Origin: a virus
Reading direction: 5' to 3' (one strand)
IMG/VR virus record: IMGVR_UViG_3300017917_003089
Coordinates: 1 to 53,183 of that record
DNA length: 53,183 nt
The number at the start of each line of letters is the position of its first letter. Within the stretch, counting starts at the first letter, position 1. The notes under the pieces are model-generated. The model ran no database searches. It was not told where the DNA came from and worked only from the letters and a program-made list of their open reading frames with translations. Positions 48,440-53,183 of the stretch are shown in pieces. The position numbers were made by a program, and so were the translations under genes.

Positions 48440-48844
48440 ATGAAAATTAAATTTATAGGTGCCAATAAATTACTCACACCAAGACAGATTGATGTTATAG
48501 AAAATTATTTGTCATTCCTACAAACTCAATTTAAATTATCAAAACCAATTAGAATACATTTTTTAGAAAAAAGAAATGTACCGATGACTACAGGAGTTAG
48601 AGAAAAACATGGTGAGATATATACATTAGCCAAAGATCGGCTTCTAATTGACATTATGAGAACTATAGGGCACGAATGGGTCCATGAATTCCAACACCAA
48701 AAAATGGGTCTTAAAGATACAGAAGATATACCTGATATTGGAGGAGAAGGTGAAAATATTCCTAATGTTTTATCAGGTATATTTGTTAAGAAATTTCAAA
48801 ACCAATTTCCACAGTTTGAAAAGGTTATGTATGGTGAAGAATAA
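48440..48844 (+). CDS. Small zincin-type metallopeptidase-like protein
   Basis: 134 residues. The zinc motif HEWVHEFQH covers residues 78-86 (HExxH plus a further His), and DIGGEGENIPN near residue 100 may supply a Glu or Asp ligand. There is no signal peptide and no tag. It is smaller than the two tagged zincins in this window and not clearly related to them. TATTTAT lies 4 nt upstream of the ATG, so it is likely leaderless. Confidence 0.65.
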   Translation: MKIKFIGANKLLTPRQIDVIENYLSFLQTQFKLSKPIRIHFLEKRNVPMTTGVREKHGEIYTLAKDRLLIDIMRTIGHEWVHEFQHQKMGLKDTEDIPDIGGEGENIPNVLSGIFVKKFQNQFPQFEKVMYGEE

Positions 48845-48851
48845 TAGAACA

Positions 48852-49097
48852 TTAATGTTTTATTGATTTACTATTAGCCCATTCTTGGAAGAGATCACTA
48901 AAATCTCCTTTATCCATATTAAAATATGATTCCACTTCATACGTTAACGATGATTTAACTGTCCACGTACTACACGAAGGACTATTAACTGTTATCATAT
49001 ATCCATCTTTATCAAATAATAAATTACCAAACACAGTAGATTTAAATAAAGTGGAGGGGTATTTTTCATCAAGAAACTCAAACACTAATTCTTTCAT
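48852..49097 (-). CDS. Small paralogous family protein (I), 81 aa
   Basis: Starts MKELVFEFLDEKYPSTLFKS. The same layout (MKxLxxEYLDxxYPxxxxK) opens the protein at 51798-52061, so the two are paralogues. The remainder is strand-rich with an acidic helix. The start overlaps the next upstream gene by 4 nt. Function unknown. Confidence 0.65.
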   Translation of the reverse strand: MKELVFEFLDEKYPSTLFKSTVFGNLLFDKDGYMITVNSPSCSTWTVKSSLTYEVESYFNMDKGDFSDLFQEWANSKSIKH

Positions 49098-49357
49098 ACA
49101 ACTTCTTTTACAGGTAACTTATAAATGTTTGTGAACCATTTAGAGACAACAAGAAATAATACTTTATCAATATATCCCCTACCATACTTTTTATACAGAT
49201 CCTGTTTAACAGTATCACTAACAAACATAGTTCCTGTTTTAATATCAAACAAGAAAAATTCACTACTCCAAGTTTGATCCTCTCGACTATAATCAAGATA
49301 CGGGAAACTATATTTATCATCAACGAACTTAACTATATGTTTTTCTAATGTAGTCAT
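49094..49357 (-). CDS. Hypothetical protein, 87 aa
   Basis: From the minus-strand ATG at 49357: MTTLEKHIVKFVDDKYSFPY, a strand-rich body and a C-terminal amphipathic segment. It has the size and rhythm of the small paralogous family in this area. TATCTTTG (minus strand, 49363-49370) ends 5 nt before the ATG. Function unknown. Confidence 0.6.
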   Translation of the reverse strand: MTTLEKHIVKFVDDKYSFPYLDYSREDQTWSSEFFLFDIKTGTMFVSDTVKQDLYKKYGRGYIDKVLFLVVSKWFTNIYKLPVKEVV

Positions 49358-49379
49358 AACGACAAAGATAAGAAATAAT

Positions 49380-49682
49380 TTAGAGTATATAACGAATATT
49401 AATTTTAAATCTATTATTAATATATCGAACCATAGATTTATTAAATTCATTTACTTGCAAGTTAAACATACACCATCCACCATTAAAATATTCTCCATTA
49501 ATATACCATATTGCAGCATTATTTGAAGGATAACCAACCAATAAGACAGAATTCCTGTTAGGTATTTTTTTAAATAAACCACTCCAAGAATCATACTCGG
49601 TTAATTCAGAATCATCAAAATGTAAATCCCAATATGGTTTTATTACTTTATCAATCTGATCTTCAGTAATAATATTATTCAT
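49380..49682 (-). CDS. Hypothetical protein, 100 aa
   Basis: From the minus-strand ATG at 49682: MNNIITEDQIDKVIKPYWDL, then strands (SVLLVGYPSNNAAIWYINGE) and a C-terminal helix. A perfect host-type promoter lies 4 nt upstream, so the mRNA is probably leaderless. No family recognised. Confidence 0.65.
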   Translation of the reverse strand: MNNIITEDQIDKVIKPYWDLHFDDSELTEYDSWSGLFKKIPNRNSVLLVGYPSNNAAIWYINGEYFNGGWCMFNLQVNEFNKSMVRYINNRFKINIRYIL

Positions 49683-49686
49683 TATA

Positions 49687-49718
49687 CAAAAATAGTTAAA
49701 ATAATTGATTGAGACAAA
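49687..49718 (-). promoter_or_regulatory. Bacteroidetes-type promoter (minus strand)
   Basis: On the minus strand, TTTG (49718-49715), 20 nt, TATTTTTG (49694-49687), which fits TAnnTTTG. Only 4 nt separate the box from the ATG at 49682. Confidence 0.75.
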
Positions 49719-49739
49719 AATTATATGTATCATTATAAT

Positions 49740-50024
49740 ATGAAAAAATTCCCAATCTTTAGAGTTGTCAAACATACATATTTCGAAAAATGTAATGTGA
49801 AACGAGAGCAGTTTACAATAGAATTTAAAAAGAAAATATTGTGGTGGGAGAGATGGGTATCGGTTAAAGAAGTTAATTATTGTGGTTGGAGTGATTGTTA
49901 TAAATCTGAAATAATATTTCAAACAGAATCGGAAGCAATATTTGCAATAAAGAATTTACAAAATGGTTACATTCCTGATGGGTGGACAAAAGAAATTAGT
50001 TCTGTTTTGGACTTAAATAGATAA
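49740..50024 (+). CDS. Hypothetical protein, 94 aa
   Basis: From ATG 49740 (ATG 49725 is an alternative). Basic and aromatic: FTIEFKKKILWWERWVSVKE, then FQTESEAIFAIKNLQNGYIP. The last part looks like a short helical unit often found after beta-sheets in small phage proteins. It lies 8 nt upstream of the secreted-protein gene at 50033. Function unknown. Confidence 0.6.
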   Translation: MKKFPIFRVVKHTYFEKCNVKREQFTIEFKKKILWWERWVSVKEVNYCGWSDCYKSEIIFQTESEAIFAIKNLQNGYIPDGWTKEISSVLDLNR

Positions 50025-50032
50025 TAAAAATT

Positions 50033-50527
50033 ATGCGAATTATATTAACCATTCTATTTGTTGTATTATCAATATCTTCAACTCATTCACAATTAAGAAT
50101 GAGATATAATATCGGGAGCATAGGGAATATGGGTGATATGGAAAGAAAATACAGCGGACCATATTACATACAAGGAAGTGAATGCTTGTGGGTTGCGAAT
50201 GGAGTTAAAACTTTATTTCGGACACCAAGAGGTTCTTTTCTTATAACATGTGAATTGCAAAGTGAATTATTATATGTCTTGGCATTTCCCAATCCTGCAA
50301 CGTCAGTCATTAATGTAAGAGCGGTATATAGCACAATGCCGATAAATACGGAACATGATGTTAGAATAATCGATATGAATGGTGAAGTGAGAATGAATGT
50401 TAAAACAAGTAATATAGGATTAAAAATCGGGATTAAGATACCAATCTATATGTTACCGAGGGGGTATTATGTGATTGTGATTAGCGCGTCAAAAATAATA
50501 AAGAGTATTCAATTTATGAAAAATTAA
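50033..50527 (+). CDS. Secreted protein with type IX secretion sorting domain
   Basis: 164 residues. Signal peptide MRIILTILFVVLSISSTHSQ, with the Ser-Gln end common in Bacteroidetes. A short middle part contains a Cys pair. The last 75 residues match the layout of the C-terminal sorting domain of the type IX secretion system: FPNPATSVINVRA, then VRIIDMNGEV and LPRGYYVIVI, ending KIIKSIQFMKN. Such domains direct proteins through the outer membrane and to the surface. In a phage this suggests surface remodelling of the infected cell. Confidence 0.7.
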   Translation: MRIILTILFVVLSISSTHSQLRMRYNIGSIGNMGDMERKYSGPYYIQGSECLWVANGVKTLFRTPRGSFLITCELQSELLYVLAFPNPATSVINVRAVYSTMPINTEHDVRIIDMNGEVRMNVKTSNIGLKIGIKIPIYMLPRGYYVIVISASKIIKSIQFMKN

Positions 50528-50533
50528 TAATAT

Positions 50534-50692
50534 ATGAAAAAATCAACTTTAAAATCAATTGTATTCTTTTATCTTGGATTTTCGTTAACCGCTTTCACAA
50601 ATCTTTCTTTCGACAATTGGAGATTTTATGTGATTATAATTCCCACCGCAATTTTATTTGCCGTTAGTGACGGTGTTGACGATGAAGAATAA
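50534..50692 (+). CDS. Two-span membrane protein, 52 aa
   Basis: ATG 50534 opens MKKSTLKSIVFFYLGFSLTA, then SFDNWRFYVIIIPTAILFA, ending in an acidic tail (DGVDDEE). Two hydrophobic segments are clear. This type of microprotein is common in phages. It follows the secreted-protein gene after 6 nt and is followed by a terminator. Function unknown. Confidence 0.6.
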   Translation: MKKSTLKSIVFFYLGFSLTAFTNLSFDNWRFYVIIIPTAILFAVSDGVDDEE

Positions 50693-50718
50693 GTTAGGAT
50701 TAAAACAATAATAATATT

Positions 50719-50747
50719 AAACCCTCACCATTACGGTGGGGTTTTTT
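50719..50747. terminator. Terminator between convergent genes
   Basis: ACCC-CACC / GGTG-GGGT with one bulged T (about 50721-50742) is followed by a T-run, and the stop of the minus-strand gene at 50746 lies at its edge. A partial copy (TTACGGTGGGGGTTTTATT) recurs near 51301. Confidence 0.75.
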
Positions 50748-51237
50748 ATGATTTATATTGTCGGGGTTCAACAAAAGACATATCATAGTTCGCAAGCTTT
50801 TCCTTATAATCAGAAAGGTTTTCACGAGTATAGATAGGTGGGAACAAATGTCTATTTTTAAAAGGAACATTATCACGATTATCCCATTCATCAAGCTCTT
50901 TCTCAATCTCGGAAATAAGACCCTTAATTATTTTATATTCATACCACTTCTCATAGTCCTCAACTGATTCAATATACATAAGGTCGCCATAGTTATATAC
51001 ACCACCAAGATGAGGATTGGTTGTATATACATCCACAATACCATTTTCACCATCATACTTATACATAAGGTCCTGAAGGGAGTGTTTATTCTTAATACCT
51101 TTCTCTTCCCAATTACGACCATATGACCTTACCTTACAGATGTATACATAACCATCCTCGTAGTTATAAATCATATCCATAATCTTATGGTTTAAAACGA
51201 TAAGTTCCTCAATAGTATAGGTAGATAAGTCAATCAT
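50746..51237 (-). CDS. Hypothetical protein, 163 aa
   Basis: Soluble protein with many Tyr and acidic residues (MIDLSTYTIEELIVLNHKIM, then NPHLGGVYNYGDLMYIESVE). No motif recognised. It has a full host-type promoter 16 nt upstream on the minus strand. Confidence 0.65.
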   Translation of the reverse strand: MIDLSTYTIEELIVLNHKIMDMIYNYEDGYVYICKVRSYGRNWEEKGIKNKHSLQDLMYKYDGENGIVDVYTTNPHLGGVYNYGDLMYIESVEDYEKWYEYKIIKGLISEIEKELDEWDNRDNVPFKNRHLFPPIYTRENLSDYKEKLANYDMSFVEPRQYKS

Positions 51238-51253
51238 AATAGTTAATTTTAAT

Positions 51254-51285
51254 CAAAGGTAATAAAATAAAACACCAATAACAAA
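51254..51285 (-). promoter_or_regulatory. Bacteroidetes-type promoter (minus strand)
   Basis: On the minus strand, TTTG (51285-51282), 20 nt, TACCTTTG (51261-51254), 16 nt before the ATG at 51237. Confidence 0.8.
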
Positions 51286-51338
51286 TAAATTAATCTTTAT
51301 TTACGGTGGGGGTTTTATTATTAGAAAATGTAGGAAAC

Positions 51339-51722
51339 TTATAAGTTAATTATTTTATAGTTTATTTTACTTTTACATACTTGTTTACCAACCTGATTTA
51401 AATTGGCGACAATAACGTTCATATAATCATAACGAATGTTAAAATGGTCTTGGTGTGAATTAAACCAATTAATGATTTCATGTTCGATATATGATCTATC
51501 AGTAATGGAAAACATATCATCAACCGAATAAAATAATGTTGGATCAACAATAATTCTTTTTCCAAAAGAAGGATTCATAAACATTATCTCATTTTTTTTA
51601 TTAAACCAACAAAACGAAATCAAATCATCATTATGATCACGATAAGGTATGAAATATATTGTATCACCAATATAATAGGTAATGTATTTCTGAATAAGGT
51701 TAGATAATCTATTTTTTATCAT
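51339..51722 (-). CDS. Hypothetical protein, 127 aa
   Basis: Minus-strand protein starting MIKNRLSNLIQKYITYYIGD, strand-rich with aromatic residues and a basic C-terminus. It resembles the other small minus-strand genes in size and composition. TATATTTG on the minus strand (51730-51737) ends 7 nt before the ATG. Function unknown. Confidence 0.6.
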   Translation of the reverse strand: MIKNRLSNLIQKYITYYIGDTIYFIPYRDHNDDLISFCWFNKKNEIMFMNPSFGKRIIVDPTLFYSVDDMFSITDRSYIEHEIINWFNSHQDHFNIRYDYMNVIVANLNQVGKQVCKSKINYKIINL

Positions 51723-51797
51723 ATGCTGACAAATATACCGAATAAATTAGTAACTAACAACATATGATAAATTATCTTCTGACATATAAATAAATGG

Positions 51798-52061
51798 TTA
51801 ATCAACCTGAATCAAAACATCGGGATTGGTTGCATTAGGAATGGTACTATAAACGGGGCGAGAGTCCAACCAAGAAGATAATACATTATCTGCAATATCA
51901 GGAGAACATCCAAATAATGCAACCAATTTCTCGTGGATTCCCACAATATAACGGACATTCATAAATGTATCATTATTGAGTAAAACCCTTCTGAAGTCAG
52001 TGTTTTTATAATACACATTAGGATATGCACCATCAAGATATTCCCACATAAGTTTTTTCAT
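51798..52061 (-). CDS. Small paralogous family protein (II), 87 aa
   Basis: From the minus-strand ATG at 52061: MKKLMWEYLDGAYPNVYYKN, clearly related to the start of the 48852-49097 protein. It continues with YIVGIHEKLVALFGCSPDIA and a Pro-rich end. TATCTTTG (minus strand, 52069-52076) lies 7 nt upstream. Function unknown. Confidence 0.65.
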   Translation of the reverse strand: MKKLMWEYLDGAYPNVYYKNTDFRRVLLNNDTFMNVRYIVGIHEKLVALFGCSPDIADNVLSSWLDSRPVYSTIPNATNPDVLIQVD

Positions 52062-52133
52062 AGTGGGGCAAAGATAAGATAAATAACCAAACAAAAAAAG
52101 TTATATAATCTTTTTATAATACTATTTATTATT

Positions 52134-52757
52134 ATGAATGCAGATAAACAATTTGGTGAAGTATATTATCGGTTTGAGCAATTGCCAAATAATTGGGTTA
52201 ACGACAAAGATAAAACTTTTTCTGATAAGTTTTTTATTGATAAAGATTATGAAGATTTTTATTTTGATAACTTTTATGACATGGATCAAATGGTCGGACA
52301 TGAAAATTCTCTTTTCGGAACAAGGGGGTTACCTGTCGGACATCCTGATAGAAGTTCACGGTCTTTCGATTCATATAACAAAAAGTATGGCCCTATAATA
52401 GTGAGGATTCTTAAAAACGAAAAATTACAAGAGAATATAAGTAGAATTAAGGAAGTGATGGGGATTATAAATGAGGGGGAAATAACATCATTTAAGAGAA
52501 GGTTAGGTGAATTACCCAAATATATTAATTCCACTTTAGAATGGTTAAATCCCAAAGCGTTTAATAGTTTTGATGAATTCTTGGAAAGAACAATATGGAC
52601 AACCACAAGGGACTTCGTGATTACGGAATTTAATTCGTACAATTACGAAGAGGTACATAAAATTAGAGAAGACCTACTACCATATGTACAATATTTTATA
52701 ATGAATCATTCCATAGATAAAATAAAAGAATATTATAAAAAGGGAACGGAGAGATAA
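52134..52757 (+). CDS. Chimeric protein with internal tag motif
   Basis: 207 residues. The first 95 (for example YDMDQMVGHENSLFGTRGLP) look like the C-terminal part of another protein. Near residue 99 comes LQENISRIKEVMGIINEGE, which in the gene at 53061 is the N-terminus itself. The rest is helical. The gene therefore looks like a fusion of an old 3' end to a complete tagged gene. TATTTAT lies 4 nt before the ATG. Function unknown. Confidence 0.6.
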   Translation: MNADKQFGEVYYRFEQLPNNWVNDKDKTFSDKFFIDKDYEDFYFDNFYDMDQMVGHENSLFGTRGLPVGHPDRSSRSFDSYNKKYGPIIVRILKNEKLQENISRIKEVMGIINEGEITSFKRRLGELPKYINSTLEWLNPKAFNSFDEFLERTIWTTTRDFVITEFNSYNYEEVHKIREDLLPYVQYFIMNHSIDKIKEYYKKGTER

Positions 52758-52763
52758 TATATT

Positions 52764-52940
52764 ATGTACGACTATCAATATGGTTATTGTCATTTCTTTG
52801 CTAATGTGATTATACATAAAGTCAGAGAACTTGTACCCGATAATGTTCCCGTAAATTATTATCTTATATTAGGAGAAAGATATGATAACGAAGGAGAAAC
52901 AATAGATAATGTTCTAATTCATGCCTATATCAATAATTGA
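52764..52940 (+). CDS. Truncated hypothetical protein, 58 aa
   Basis: Frame starting MYDYQYGYCHFFANVIIHKV, then VPVNYYLILGERYDNEGETI and ending HAYINN. The pattern GYCHFFA...NYYLILG...LIHAYI looks like the N-terminal part of a longer phage domain that has lost its continuation. It overlaps the next frame by 20 nt. Probably the 5' remnant of a deletion. Confidence 0.5.
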   Translation: MYDYQYGYCHFFANVIIHKVRELVPDNVPVNYYLILGERYDNEGETIDNVLIHAYINN

Positions 52941-53055
52941 CGGACACCACAGAGCACAAAAAGCGGTAAAGAAAGGAATGGACCATATTAAAGCCAAACT
53001 TATAAAAATAAATTCATTACCCAAAAATATTAAAAAAGTTTTTAATAATTATTAA
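52921..53055 (+). pseudogene. ParB/Srx-like 3' fragment, 44 aa
   Basis: ATG 52921 opens PISIIDGHHRAQKAVKKGMD, then IKAKLIKINSLPKNIKKVF. IIDGHHRAxxA is the core of the ParB/sulfiredoxin-like nuclease fold, but the preceding half of that domain is missing. Together with the truncated frame before it, this marks a deletion joint between two genes. Confidence 0.5.
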
Positions 53056-53060
53056 TAGCC

Positions 53061-53183
53061 ATGAATATACAAGAAGATATAAATAGAATTAAGGAAGTGA
53101 TGGGAATAATCTCCGAGAGGATGGATGATATACAAGGAACACCGTTGTATCATAAGACATCAACCAATCGTGGTATAGATATA
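53061..53183 (+). CDS. Tagged protein, 3' truncated by window end
   Basis: 41 residues are visible. It begins with the tag NIQEDINRIKEVMGIISERM, followed by GTPLYHKTSTNRGIDI. The LYHKTS segment resembles the first motif (His-x-Thr) of ADP-ribosyltransferase-fold proteins, where LYHGTS is common, but too little is visible to be sure. The tag is nearly identical to the internal one in the 52134 gene. Confidence 0.55.
   Translation, partial: MNIQEDINRIKEVMGIISERMDDIQGTPLYHKTSTNRGIDI

Noticed and set aside
49725-49739. Five-codon upstream extension of the 94-aa protein
   Set aside because: ATG 49740 gives a typical MKKF start; the extension adds only a short His/Tyr segment. Either start remains possible.
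52921-53055. Functional ParB-like partition protein
   Set aside because: Only the second half of the fold is encoded, with no upstream half in frame.

Overview
This window looks like part of a large, AT-rich tailed-phage genome (T4-like in style) whose host is in the Bacteroidetes, probably a flavobacterium-like organism. Both window edges cut genes. Four things point to the host. Promoters follow the Bacteroidetes form TTTG-N19/20-TAnnTTTG (for example 4188-4218, 36107-36138, 40205-40236). Start codons follow AT-rich sequence rather than Shine-Dalgarno sites. There is a histone-H1-like Hc1 protein (13220). One secreted protein (50033) ends in what looks like a type IX secretion sorting domain. 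No integrase, IS element or CRISPR array is visible.

Layout. 1-4156: a repeat protein, small genes and an SbcC/gp46-like recombination ATPase. 4225-6562: an MSMEG_6728-like protein and a primary-type sigma factor. 6632-9557: a probable lysis region with membrane proteins, an Amidase_2-type endolysin and an overlapping spanin-like pair. 8271-12632: charged, probably virion-associated proteins. 12672-17323: many small genes, Hc1, a short DnaJ, a NUMOD fragment and a Dam-type methylase. 17367-27208: large unknown proteins sharing an N-terminal tag ending in hydrophobic-x-E, including two zinc peptidases and two proteins with a WCT motif, plus a PcfJ-like protein, thioredoxin and glutaredoxin. 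27235-31605: small genes, DUF3310, an APS-kinase-like protein, a nucleotidyltransferase, a LAGLIDADG endonuclease and a DNA methyltransferase. 31662-35576: a hydrophobic tagged protein, a DHH phosphoesterase, a PduO-type adenosyltransferase, DUF192 and Nudix.

35577-37348 is a 1.77 kb gene-free block and the most unusual part of the window. It holds a candidate small RNA, a degenerate Met-tRNA-like element, an initiator-like tRNA whose anticodon loop carries a 36-nt insertion, and a roughly 1-kb structured non-coding RNA with its own promoters and terminator. Position and size recall the giant phage RNAs GOLLD and ROOL, but family membership cannot be settled by eye.

41679-45761 is an NAD/ADP-ribose island: a NAMPT-like transferase, a PRPP-synthetase-like kinase, a macro domain, a NADAR protein and a nucleoside deoxyribosyltransferase-like protein. 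The first two match the layout of the phage NAD+ reconstitution pathway NARP1; the others suggest handling of ADP-ribose from host defences. 45797-53183 holds homing-endonuclease scars, gene fragments, small paralogues and rearranged tagged genes.

Two upstream signal classes recur: TAnnTTTG boxes and TATTTAT boxes. The second sits before several tagged or virion-type genes, which suggests late expression. Several boxes lie only 4-7 nt from the start codon, which implies leaderless mRNAs.
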